Below, in pieces: positions 6,634 through 13,303 of a stretch of 13,303 nucleotides of DNA. Numbering within the stretch: the stretch's first letter is position 1; every line of letters starts with the position of its first letter. A model generated the notes under the pieces. It did not search any database and was not told where the DNA came from. It worked only from the letters and a program-made list of their open reading frames with translations. The stretch covers positions 6,840 through 20,142 of the forward strand of contig DQBD01000048.1 of assembly GCA_003526065.1 (NCBI GenBank), written 5' to 3'. Source of the stretch: Gammaproteobacteria bacterium. GTDB lineage: Bacteria > Pseudomonadota > Gammaproteobacteria > Immundisolibacterales > Immundisolibacteraceae. The position numbers and the translations under genes are program-made.

Positions 6634-7995
6634 TCAGCCGGTCAGGACGGGGCTCATCAGGCGCAGCCACTCGCGATACTGGCCGTGCAGCAGCACCTCA
6701 TCCTGGAAGTCGGGGCCGCTCATCTGAGCCTCCATGCCGACTGCGGCCGATTCGTCATCGCCACCGACGCGCACCTGCGAGAAGCCGCGGTCGTAGCCCA
6801 GCTGCCAGGGCACGAGCTGCCCCTGCAGGCCGTCGTGGCAGGCCTCGAAGGTAGCCAGGTCGTCCGGCGTGGCCAGGCCGGTGGCGTTATAGAAGTCCTC
6901 GAACTGGCGGATGCGCCGGGTGCGTACGTCCGGGCCGTCCTCGCGGGCGGCCAGGGCGTAGCTCTCGACCTTGGTGAAGTCCACTGACACCGGCTTGATG
7001 ACACGAATCTGTGTCGCGGCGTGATCCATCAGGAGCAGGTTCGGGAAGATCAGCAGATTGCGCAGACGCCCGACCACCCACTCGGCATGCGCCGCGCCGT
7101 GGCGCTCGGCGATCTGTTCGCGGCGGCTCCACACCGGCCGATTCTGTGGCTGGCCAAAGCTGCCCCACATCAGCGTGTGGCCGTGGCCGTAGTCATACCA
7201 GCCGCTCTTGAGCTTGAGCAGGTCGTCGCCACCGAAGCTGCGCTGCACGCCGCCGGTAGCGGCGGCCTTCTGGGCGCGCCGCTCGGCCTCGCGTTTCATG
7301 ATGCCGACATAGTTGGCGTGCACGGCGGTGAAGTGGTAGCCGTCGATGCCGTTCTCGGGCTGCAGTTTCCAGTTGCCGCGGTGGGTGTAGGTCGACCAGC
7401 CGCGCAGCACCTCGAGTGGGTGCTCGGACTGGTCCATGACGAAATCGATGGCCTTGGCCGCACCGCCGAGGTGCTCGGCCAGGGTCGGCACGTCCGGATT
7501 CAGCGACCCGAACACGAGGCCGCGGTAGGTTTCGAGCCGCGGAATGGCCTTGAGGTCATGGGACTGCTGTTCGAAAACGGGCGGGTAGGCGCCGGTGGCG
7601 TGATCCTTGATGTCGACGTTCTTGCCGGTGCTGTCGTACACCCAGCCGTGGTACGGGCAGGTCAGGAACTGCTGGTTGCCCTTGCGCGTGCGGCACAGCG
7701 TGGCGCCGCGGTGGGCGCAGGCGTTGACGAAGCCGTGGACCTGGCCGTCCTTGCCGCGCGAGATGACCACCGGCTGGCGACCCATCTCGGTGGTGAAGAA
7801 ATCGCCCGGATTGGGAATCTGGCCCTCATGGCACAGGAAGATCCAGGTGCCCTCGAAGATGTATTTCATCTCGAGCTCGAACAGTTCGGCCTCATTGAAC
7901 AGGCGCCGGCTGACCAGGAAGGTGCCATCGTCCGGCCGGTCGACCACCAGGTCGCTGGGGTTCAGGAAGGGCTGTGCCTCGACGGGCTTGTTCAT
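6634..7995 (-). CDS. Rieske aromatic-ring-hydroxylating dioxygenase alpha subunit (paralogue A)
   Basis: This complete 453-residue large subunit of a benzoate/anthranilate-type Rieske oxygenase has a [2Fe-2S] Rieske centre C93-A-H95 and C113-P-Y-H116. The mononuclear iron site is D218-x2-H221-x4-H226 (DGYHFTAVH), with the third ligand probably D379 in ATPDDL. D218 also fits the bridging Asp that links the two centres. GGAGA upstream supports the ATG at 7995. The gene starts 32 nt after paralogue B and is followed by the flavoprotein gene, so all are likely co-transcribed. Its Rieske domain is nearly the same as that of paralogue B, while the catalytic domains differ far more, which suggests a different substrate. 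No beta, ferredoxin or reductase gene lies next to it; it may be an alpha-only enzyme or share the beta subunit encoded at 1030-1518. It should be active on sequence grounds. Confidence 0.95.
   Translation of the reverse strand: MNKPVEAQPFLNPSDLVVDRPDDGTFLVSRRLFNEAELFELEMKYIFEGTWIFLCHEGQIPNPGDFFTTEMGRQPVVISRGKDGQVHGFVNACAHRGATLCRTRKGNQQFLTCPYHGWVYDSTGKNVDIKDHATGAYPPVFEQQSHDLKAIPRLETYRGLVFGSLNPDVPTLAEHLGGAAKAIDFVMDQSEHPLEVLRGWSTYTHRGNWKLQPENGIDGYHFTAVHANYVGIMKREAERRAQKAAATGGVQRSFGGDDLLKLKSGWYDYGHGHTLMWGSFGQPQNRPVWSRREQIAERHGAAHAEWVVGRLRNLLIFPNLLLMDHAATQIRVIKPVSVDFTKVESYALAAREDGPDVRTRRIRQFEDFYNATGLATPDDLATFEACHDGLQGQLVPWQLGYDRGFSQVRVGGDDESAAVGMEAQMSGPDFQDEVLLHGQYREWLRLMSPVLTG
7592..7638. repeat. 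47-nt exact direct repeat within the Rieske domain, copy 1
   Basis: These 47 nt recur exactly at 8962-9008, offset by 1370 bases, inside the homologous Rieske coding region of the tandem paralogue. A second identical stretch of 35 nt occurs at 7724-7758 and 9094-9128 with the same offset. The surrounding roughly 250 bases are also highly similar. Confidence 0.85.
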
Positions 7996-8027
7996 GGCGA
8001 GTCTCCGGTGAGCGCGCTTGGAGCAGT

Positions 8028-9344
8028 TCAGCGCTGGCCGGTCAGCAGTTGCTGCCAGCGCCGGTAGAAGCTGTGGAAGATGTTCTCGTCGGACCAGTCG
8101 GGACCGAGCGAGTGCGGCCTGGCACCGATGCTGTGCGCCATCTCGTCGGGTTCGAACGAGAGTCGGTCAAGTCCTCGGTCGAGGTGTTGGCGGCTGCCGG
8201 CCAGTCCCCGGTTGCCTGCCTGGCAGGCCTCGAACTCGCGCAGGTCGTCCGGTGTGGCCATGCCGGTGGCGTTGAAGAAATCCTCGTACTGCCGGATACG
8301 ACGGCTGCGGGCCGCCGGGCTTTCGCCCCTGGGCGCGATGCCGACGATGGTGACTTCCGTTTTGTCCACGGCCAAAGGCCGGAACACGCGAATCTGGGTG
8401 GACGTTTGGTCCATCAGGAAGACGTTCGGAAACAGTCCCAGGTTGCGGCTGCAGTCGATCATCCAGCTGGCCTTGACCGCGCCGACGCGCTGTTCGAGCT
8501 CGGCCCGGCGCAGCGCCAGCGGCCGGTCGCCGGCGCCGGGCACCCGACCCCACAGCAGCGTGTGGCCGCCGCCCAGGTCGTAGGCGCCGCTGGGCATCTT
8601 GCTGATGTCGCCGTTGCCGACGATGGCCTTTACCTTGTCTTCCTTCGCCAGTGCCATCCGCCGCTGGACCATGGCGACGTAGTTGGCGTGGACGCTGGTG
8701 ACGTGGTAGCCGTCGACGCCATTTTCGGCCTGCAGTTTCCAATTGGCGTTGAAGGTATACGTGGAGCTGCCACGCAGCACTTCGAGGCCGTCGGGCGATT
8801 GGTCGACCATGAGGTCGATGAACGGTGTTGCGCCACCGAGGTGGTCCACGAGTGACGGTACGTCGGGCGACAGGGACCCGAAGACGAAGCCGCGGTAGGT
8901 GTCGAGCTTCGGCAGGGCCTTCAGGTCGTGCGACTGCTGCTCGAAGGCAGGCGGGTAGGCTCCGGTGGCGTGATCCTTGATGTCGACGTTCTTGCCGGTG
9001 CTGTCGTAGACCCAGCCGTGGTACGGGCAGGTGAAGAACGCCTGGTTGCCCTTGCGCGTGCGGCACAGGGTGGCGCCACGGTGCGCGCAGGCATTGACGA
9101 AGCCGTGGACCTGGCCGTCCTTGCCGCGGCTGATGATGACCGGCTGGCGTCCCATGTGCGTGGTGAGGAAGTCTCCCGGATTCGGGATCTGGCTTTCGTG
9201 GCACAGGTACAGCCAGCTGCCCTCGAAGATGGTTTTCATCTCCAGTTCGAACAGCTCGGCGTCGAGGTAGATGTCACGGCTGACATCAAACACGCCGTCG
9301 TCGATGCGATCATCCAGCAGCGTATTGAACTGTTCGATTTTCAT
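8028..9344 (-). CDS. Rieske aromatic-ring-hydroxylating dioxygenase alpha subunit (paralogue B)
   Basis: This complete 438-residue Rieske oxygenase large subunit has the [2Fe-2S] ligands C86, H88, C106 and H109. The mononuclear iron ligands are H214 and H219 with D211 as bridge (DGYHVTSVH), and D367 in ATPDDL is the probable third ligand. AGGAGA lies 7 nt before the ATG at 9344. The catalytic domain (PNVFLMDQ, IRVFRPLAVDKTEVTI, ESP, RIRQYEDFFNATGMATPDDL) resembles the truncated alpha at 1-933 more than its tandem neighbour. The Rieske half, in contrast, is almost identical to the neighbour over long stretches, including at the DNA level. That gives a mosaic pattern consistent with duplication followed by local gene conversion. 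No beta-subunit gene is adjacent. The substrate is probably an aryl carboxylate or arene made or used by this operon, but it is not identifiable. Confidence 0.95.
   Translation of the reverse strand: MKIEQFNTLLDDRIDDGVFDVSRDIYLDAELFELEMKTIFEGSWLYLCHESQIPNPGDFLTTHMGRQPVIISRGKDGQVHGFVNACAHRGATLCRTRKGNQAFFTCPYHGWVYDSTGKNVDIKDHATGAYPPAFEQQSHDLKALPKLDTYRGFVFGSLSPDVPSLVDHLGGATPFIDLMVDQSPDGLEVLRGSSTYTFNANWKLQAENGVDGYHVTSVHANYVAMVQRRMALAKEDKVKAIVGNGDISKMPSGAYDLGGGHTLLWGRVPGAGDRPLALRRAELEQRVGAVKASWMIDCSRNLGLFPNVFLMDQTSTQIRVFRPLAVDKTEVTIVGIAPRGESPAARSRRIRQYEDFFNATGMATPDDLREFEACQAGNRGLAGSRQHLDRGLDRLSFEPDEMAHSIGARPHSLGPDWSDENIFHSFYRRWQQLLTGQR
8962..9008. repeat. 47-nt exact direct repeat within the Rieske domain, copy 2
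   Basis: Partner of the copy at 7592-7638. The pair marks the best-conserved block between the two tandem alpha-subunit genes and could support homologous recombination that would fuse them into one chimera. Confidence 0.85.
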
Positions 9345-9388
9345 CCGTCGCTCTCCTCAGGGTGGGGGACATGCCCCGTCGGCGCCGT

Positions 9389-10504
9389 CTACGCGGCGCT
9401 CGGCATCGGTGCATCAGAAAGCCAGTCCGGCCAGCCGGCGGCGCGGTTGGCGGCAATGGCCAACTCACGTTCGCGGGCGGTGGCGTGGTGGGTGTCCCAG
9501 TGCTGCAGCAGCGGACGGCCGATCAGTTTTTCCCACAGCGGCGGGATCAGCGCCAGCACGAAGCAGGTGACGGCGCTGGGCATCTGCGGTGCGGCCGGCC
9601 GCGGCGTCAGCCGCCAGTAGGGTCGGTCCGGATCGACGTGATGTTCGGAGTGGGTGACGATCTCGAACGTCAGCGCGCGACCCAGCGGTGTCAGGTGGTT
9701 CCAGGCGTGGCGATCCTCGATGGGCGTGCCGGGTTCGCGCAGCAGGCCGTAGTGCTGGATGTAGCTGAAGATTTCCAGGATGAACAGGCCCAGCGCCGAC
9801 ACCAGCATCAGCAGCAGCATGCCGGTGAGGCCGGCGGCGAGGTAGAAGCAGCCCAGCAGCAGCGCGTACATCGTCAGGCCCCGCAGCACCAGGTTGCGCG
9901 GTGTCCAGAAGCCAAGGTCGAGCTTGCGCAGGCGCGCCATCTCGATCTGCCAGCTGCGTCGATGCTGGCGGTAGGCGGCACGCACCACGAAGCGATACAC
10001 GCTCTCGCCGCGGTACGGGGTTTCGGTGTCGTCCGGGGTGTCGGTGTCGATGTGGTGCACGTGCACATGCGCAAGCGAGCTGTAGCCGGACGCGAAGATG
10101 GTGCCCAGCACGCTGCCCACAAACTTGCCGAGCGTGCTGTGGCGGTGAAACATCTCGTGCGCCGCCGGCAGGCCACCGATGGCGGTCATGAACGCCACCG
10201 ACACGGCCGCACCCAGGTAGTCGAGTGACGTCAGTTCGGCATTGGCGCTGCCGATGCGCCAGGCGAACACCACCCACAGCAGCGCCACCGGCACCACCTG
10301 GAAGTACAGGATCGTGTCGGCCAGCAGCGGATGGGCGCCGCGACGCATGCCGTGGTCCTTGCCCAGGAGCGGGTCGATCGCCGCCACCAGCAGGAAGGCA
10401 CCGAAACCGAGCCAGACCCAGGCGCCGCCGAGCAGCAGGCCGAGGATGCCGCTGGCCACCAGCACTGCCGGCGACATGTAGCGCAGGTAGTCGAGTCGTG
10501 TCAT
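9389..10504 (-). CDS. AlkB/XylM-type integral-membrane di-iron hydroxylase
   Basis: This 371-residue member of the membrane fatty-acid-desaturase/hydroxylase superfamily groups with alkane 1-monooxygenase (AlkB) and xylene or p-cymene methyl hydroxylases. The iron-binding histidine boxes are H116-E-M-F-H120, H146-x3-H150-H151 followed by TDTPDDTETP, and H285-S-E-H288-H289. SYIQHYGLLR (H251) matches the AlkB NYxEHYGL block. Hydrophobic segments lie near residues 12-45, 62-82, 95-115 and 205-245, as expected for an inner-membrane protein. The usual EHxxGHH box reads AHVHVHH here. The ATG at 10504 starts the conserved region and follows a purine-rich AGGAGAGGG; an upstream TTG is less likely. 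In this operon, oxidation of an aryl methyl or alkyl side chain is more plausible than n-alkane use. Such enzymes need a rubredoxin or XylA-like reductase, and none is seen here. Confidence 0.9.
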   Translation of the reverse strand: MTRLDYLRYMSPAVLVASGILGLLLGGAWVWLGFGAFLLVAAIDPLLGKDHGMRRGAHPLLADTILYFQVVPVALLWVVFAWRIGSANAELTSLDYLGAAVSVAFMTAIGGLPAAHEMFHRHSTLGKFVGSVLGTIFASGYSSLAHVHVHHIDTDTPDDTETPYRGESVYRFVVRAAYRQHRRSWQIEMARLRKLDLGFWTPRNLVLRGLTMYALLLGCFYLAAGLTGMLLLMLVSALGLFILEIFSYIQHYGLLREPGTPIEDRHAWNHLTPLGRALTFEIVTHSEHHVDPDRPYWRLTPRPAAPQMPSAVTCFVLALIPPLWEKLIGRPLLQHWDTHHATARERELAIAANRAAGWPDWLSDAPMPSAA

Positions 10505-10547
10505 CGGAGTTCCCTCTCCTGTCGATTCGATGCGGACCAAGGACGGC

Positions 10548-10778
10548 TCAGCGCTTGACGGGCGGAATGACCACCCCGAAGCGTTCCGGATGGCTGGGGT
10601 CGACCTGAAACACCGACCGGCGCTTGGCCGGATCGATCGACAGCGCGGGCTCGGTATCGCGCCAGGTGAAGCAGCAGGCGGTGCAGTAATGCACGGTCCA
10701 GACCACTTCGCCGTTTTCCTTGCCTTGATACTCGACCCGGTTCTGGTCGCCGCCGCAGCGCGGGCAGTTCACGGCCAT
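10548..10778 (-). CDS. Hydroxyarylic acid decarboxylase small subunit D (VdcD-like zinc-ribbon protein)
   Basis: This 76-residue protein has a zinc-ribbon layout C5-P-R-C8 and C32-T-A-C35. Around it, VWTVHYCTACCFTWRDTEP closely matches the subunit D family of non-oxidative hydroxyarylic acid decarboxylases (VdcD, ShdD). Subunit D accompanies the UbiD-like subunit C in vanillate and 4-hydroxybenzoate decarboxylases, and its exact role is not well understood. The C-terminal FGVVIPP is also typical. The ATG at 10778 lies 2 nt after the subunit C stop, and GGGAGG within the end of subunit C serves as ribosome binding site, so translation is coupled. The open frame extends further upstream, but the conserved protein begins at this ATG. 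Its pairing with the UbiD homologue strongly supports a decarboxylase complex rather than a ubiquinone-synthesis enzyme. Confidence 0.92.
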   Translation of the reverse strand: MAVNCPRCGGDQNRVEYQGKENGEVVWTVHYCTACCFTWRDTEPALSIDPAKRRSVFQVDPSHPERFGVVIPPVKR

Positions 10779-10780
10779 GC

Positions 10781-12244
10781 TCAGTTTCCTCCCTGCAGGT
10801 CGCGGATGCGCGCCGCCAGTGCGTCGATGGCCTCGCCCGACGGCGGTGTGACGATTTCCACGTCGCCGCCGATCGGGTCGGGCGGCATGTGGGTGGTGGC
10901 GTCGATGATCAAGTGGTGACCCTTGCCCGGCGTCACGGCGGCGGGGTCGATCATGATCATGGCCATGTCGTTCAGGACCATGATGTCGCTGGCGCGGGTG
11001 CGCACCGACAACGCCCACATGACCTGGTTCAGGTCGAACGGGTCGACGTCGGCGTCGACCATGATCAGGTTCTTCAGGTACATCAGCCCGTGCGGCGTCG
11101 ACAGGGCGCGCAGTGCCACGCTCTTGGCGAAGCCGGCGAAGCGGTTCTTGACCGAGATGATGCCGGTGAGCCCGTGCTGGTACAGGGCGTTGACCGCCAC
11201 CACCTCGGGAAACTCTTTCTTCAGCTGGGCGTAGATCGGCGCCGAGGTGTTCAGGCCGATCAGGGTGTCGTGCTCGGTCCAGCCGCGGCCGATGTAGATG
11301 TTCTCGAAGATCGGGTTCTTGCGGTGCGAGACGGCCGTCACCTTGAACACCGGCGCCCGGCGTACGCCGCTGTAGGAACCGGGGAACTCGCCGAACGGGC
11401 CCTCGAAATCACGACGTCCGTGGACGTATTCGGCCTCGATGACGATCTCGGCATGGGCCTGGATGTCCAGGCCGTTGCCGGACTCGGTCAGCGCGATCGG
11501 CGCGCCCATCATGGCCGAGGCGTAGCTGTACTCGGACTCGTCGTAGCCGATCGGCGTGGCGGCGAACATGGCCATGGCCGGGTGGTTGCCGAGCATGACG
11601 GCGATCTTCAGCGGCTTGCCGGTTTCCTCGGCGGCAACGATGTGCCGGCCCATGTCGTGGATGGGCACGCTCATCAGCGTGAACTCGTCCGGACCGTGCG
11701 GCTGGATGCGGTAGATGCCGACGTTCTGCTTGCCGAAGTTGTCCGGGTCGTTGGGGTCGCGGCTGACGACGTTGGCCTTGCCGATGTAGTAGCCGCCGTC
11801 GAAATCGTTGATGCGGTACAGCGGCAGGATGTCGTACAGGTTGATGTCGCGCTCGATGCGCACCTCGTGCACCGGCGCCTGGTCGGGCTTGACCCGTTCG
11901 AGTTGCGCCTTGTCCGAGCCCCAGCGCTCGATGATGTCGTAGAACATCGTCTTGATGGTGGCGCTTTTCGGATGGCCGAGCAGCACCGCCAGGTTGGCCC
12001 AGCTGCCGTGCACGCCGGTCACCAGCCGCCGGTCGGGGTAGCCGCGGATCTTGTCGAACAGGATGGCCGGCGCGCCAGGCACGTCCTGGCCGGCGGCGAC
12101 GCAGATCTCGCGGATGTCCGGCTCCGGCATGACCGCATCCGGCCAGGTGATGCACTGGCCGTGGCTGTCGAGCAGCTCGAGGAAGTCACGCAGCGAGCGT
12201 ACGGACGTCGCCAGCTTGATCGGAAGGTCGGAGTACTTGTTCAC
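10781..12244 (-). CDS. UbiD-family hydroxyarylic/aryl acid decarboxylase, subunit C
   Basis: This 487-residue UbiD-family decarboxylase uses prenylated FMN and a divalent metal to remove or add CO2 on aromatic or unsaturated acids. The R-E-E catalytic set is visible: R179 (NVGIYRIQ), and E281 and E286 in EGPFGEFPG, matching Arg173, Glu277 and Glu282 of fungal Fdc1. The length and the adjacent zinc-ribbon subunit D place it with VdcC/ShdC-type hydroxyarylate decarboxylases. Translation starts at GTG 12244, backed by a perfect AGGAGG 6 nt upstream. It follows the aldehyde dehydrogenase gene by 31 nt, fitting an aldehyde-to-acid-to-decarboxylated-product order. The UbiX-like subunit B that makes prenyl-FMN is absent from the window and must be supplied from elsewhere. 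The reaction type is well supported; the substrate is inferred only as an aryl carboxylate. Confidence 0.94.
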   Translation of the reverse strand: MNKYSDLPIKLATSVRSLRDFLELLDSHGQCITWPDAVMPEPDIREICVAAGQDVPGAPAILFDKIRGYPDRRLVTGVHGSWANLAVLLGHPKSATIKTMFYDIIERWGSDKAQLERVKPDQAPVHEVRIERDINLYDILPLYRINDFDGGYYIGKANVVSRDPNDPDNFGKQNVGIYRIQPHGPDEFTLMSVPIHDMGRHIVAAEETGKPLKIAVMLGNHPAMAMFAATPIGYDESEYSYASAMMGAPIALTESGNGLDIQAHAEIVIEAEYVHGRRDFEGPFGEFPGSYSGVRRAPVFKVTAVSHRKNPIFENIYIGRGWTEHDTLIGLNTSAPIYAQLKKEFPEVVAVNALYQHGLTGIISVKNRFAGFAKSVALRALSTPHGLMYLKNLIMVDADVDPFDLNQVMWALSVRTRASDIMVLNDMAMIMIDPAAVTPGKGHHLIIDATTHMPPDPIGGDVEIVTPPSGEAIDALAARIRDLQGGN

Positions 12245-12250
12245 GGATGG

Positions 12251-12256
12251 CCTCCT
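12251..12256 (-). promoter_or_regulatory. Strong ribosome binding site supporting a GTG start
   Basis: AGGAGG, the full Shine-Dalgarno consensus, lies 6 nt before the GTG at 12244 and confirms this non-ATG start for the UbiD-family gene. Confidence 0.75.
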
Positions 12257-12275
12257 GCGGCAGGGCCGCTTGCGG

Positions 12276-13303
12276 TCAGTGATGTCCGGCGGCGTCGCTG
12301 GGCAACTGGATGGTGACCCACTTCCATTCGGTCATGGCATCCAGGTCGCACTCGGTGCCTTCGCGGCCGACGCCGCTTTGACCGACACCGCCGAACGGCA
12401 CGTGTGGTTCGTCATGCAGGCTCGGGGCATTGATGTGCACCATGCCGGTGTGGATGCCGGACGCGGCCTGCAGGGCGTGGTTGATGTTGCTGGTGTAGAT
12501 GGCCGCCGACAGGCCGTACGGCGTGTCGTTGGCGATGGCCAGCGCTTCCTCCAGCGTGTCGAACGGATACAGCGTGGTCACCGGCCCGAAGGTTTCCTCA
12601 TAGTAGAGGGTCATGTCCTTGGTGACGTCGGTCAGCACGGTCGGCGCGCACTGGAAGCCGCTGAACTGGCCACCGGTGATCAGCCGCGCGCCCTTGGCCG
12701 TGGCGTCCTCGATGTGCGTCTTGACGCGGCTGCGCTGACGGCCGGAGATGATCGGGCCCAGCGTGGTGCCGGGGTCGCGCAGGTCGCCACCCTTCAGCCC
12801 GCTGGCGGCGCCGGCCAGGGCCTGCGCAAAGCGCTCGAAGATGCCACGCTGCACGAGGATGCGCGAGGAGGCCATGCAGGCCTGACCCTGGTAGAAGAAC
12901 GTACCCATGGCCGCGGCGCGCACGGCGCCGGCCAGATCGGCGTCGTCCATGATGATCAGCGGGCTCTTGCCGCCCAGCTCGAGGGTGTATTTCTTCAGCT
13001 GCTTGGCGCAGATCTCCGCGATGTGCCGGCCGACCACCGAGGAGCCGGTGAAGGTCACCGACTTCACGCGCGGGTGACCGGTGAGCACGTCACCGATGAC
13101 CGCGCCGTTGCCGAGCACCACGTTGAAGCTGCCGGCCGGGAAACCGGCCTCGTGATACAGCTGCGCCACCCGCAGCGACAGCCGCGGCGCGTGCTCCGAC
13201 GGCAGGTTGACGAAGGTGTTGCCGCAGGCCAGCGCCATGGCGGACTGCTTGATGACCTTGATCATCGGCACGTTGAACGGCGTGATGCCGGCGACGACGC
13301 CGA
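12276..13303 (-). CDS. NAD(P)-dependent aldehyde dehydrogenase, aromatic-aldehyde type (5'-truncated)
   Basis: This is an aldehyde dehydrogenase superfamily member that oxidises an aldehyde to its acid in the cytoplasm. The frame stays open to the window edge (GVVAGITPFN before the GTG at 13271), so that GTG is internal and the N-terminal part lies outside. About 341 residues are visible. They include the coenzyme-binding TFTGSSVVG, general-base Glu108 in LELGGKSP, nucleophile Cys142 in QGQACMASSRI, EETFGPV and PFGGVGQSGVGREG. The QGQACM and TPFNVP wording resembles benzaldehyde, salicylaldehyde and vanillin dehydrogenases. It heads the visible part of the minus-strand operon, 31 nt before the UbiD-type gene, so its acid product may be the decarboxylase substrate. 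The exact aldehyde is not determinable. Residue numbers count from the first complete codon in the window. Confidence 0.95.
   Translation of the reverse strand, partial: GVVAGITPFNVPMIKVIKQSAMALACGNTFVNLPSEHAPRLSLRVAQLYHEAGFPAGSFNVVLGNGAVIGDVLTGHPRVKSVTFTGSSVVGRHIAEICAKQLKKYTLELGGKSPLIIMDDADLAGAVRAAAMGTFFYQGQACMASSRILVQRGIFERFAQALAGAASGLKGGDLRDPGTTLGPIISGRQRSRVKTHIEDATAKGARLITGGQFSGFQCAPTVLTDVTKDMTLYYEETFGPVTTLYPFDTLEEALAIANDTPYGLSAAIYTSNINHALQAASGIHTGMVHINAPSLHDEPHVPFGGVGQSGVGREGTECDLDAMTEWKWVTIQLPSDAAGHH

Noticed and set aside
9382..9399. Inverted repeat GCGCCG/CGGCGC at the end of the AlkB/XylM-like gene
   Set aside because: Only 6-bp arms with no T-run on either strand; such repeats are common by chance in this GC-rich sequence.
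10889..12316. Long plus-strand open frame opposite the UbiD-family gene
   Set aside because: It is rich in V, D, H and G repeats from reading a GC-rich gene backwards, and the opposite strand holds a clear UbiD-family protein with catalytic residues.
1..13303. Searched for tRNA or rRNA genes, CRISPR arrays, insertion sequence ends, toxin-antitoxin pairs and regulator genes
   Set aside because: Nothing in the sequence supported any of these; the window is almost fully occupied by catabolic genes with short gaps.

Overview
This is a GC-rich window from a bacterium, most likely a proteobacterium. It is packed with aerobic aromatic-catabolism genes. The Rieske oxygenases, XylM/AlkB-type hydroxylase and UbiD-type decarboxylase resemble those of hydrocarbon-degrading beta- and gammaproteobacteria, but nothing in the window fixes the genus. 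No RNA genes, insertion sequences, CRISPR arrays, transcriptional regulators or transport permeases are visible.

Layout. Two convergent gene runs meet at a near-ideal bidirectional terminator (3348-3385). The plus-strand run (1-3334) holds the C-terminal part of an anthranilate/benzoate-type Rieske dioxygenase alpha subunit, its beta subunit, a cytosolic NMT1/THI5-like (PBP2-fold) protein and a 3-hydroxyisobutyrate-dehydrogenase-like protein. The minus-strand run reads from beyond the right edge down to 3401. In order of transcription it holds an aldehyde dehydrogenase (cut by the edge), a UbiD-type hydroxyarylate decarboxylase subunit C and its small zinc-ribbon subunit D. An AlkB/XylM-type membrane hydroxylase, two paralogous Rieske alpha subunits, a VAO/PCMH-type flavoprotein, a membrane-anchored cytochrome c and a ketopantoate-reductase-like protein follow. 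Gaps between minus-strand genes are 2 to about 52 nt and several have clear ribosome binding sites, so one long operon is likely.

How the genes could work together (inference). The membrane hydroxylase could oxidise an aryl methyl or alkyl group. The flavoprotein with cytochrome c could take the alcohol or benzylic carbon further, and the aldehyde dehydrogenase could make the aryl carboxylate. The UbiD-type pair could then remove it as CO2, which amounts to oxidative removal of a ring substituent, and the Rieske oxygenases would dihydroxylate the ring. Several enzymes lack signature substrate residues of their best-known relatives: the flavoprotein lacks the Tyr-Arg phenolate pair, the ketopantoate-reductase homologue lacks the two Asn after its lysine, and the HIBADH homologue lacks the catalytic Asn. 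The pathway is therefore probably not one of the textbook routes. Parts that such a pathway would need but that are not in the window are a UbiX-like prenyl-FMN synthase, ferredoxin and reductase partners for the Rieske enzymes, and a reductase for the membrane hydroxylase.
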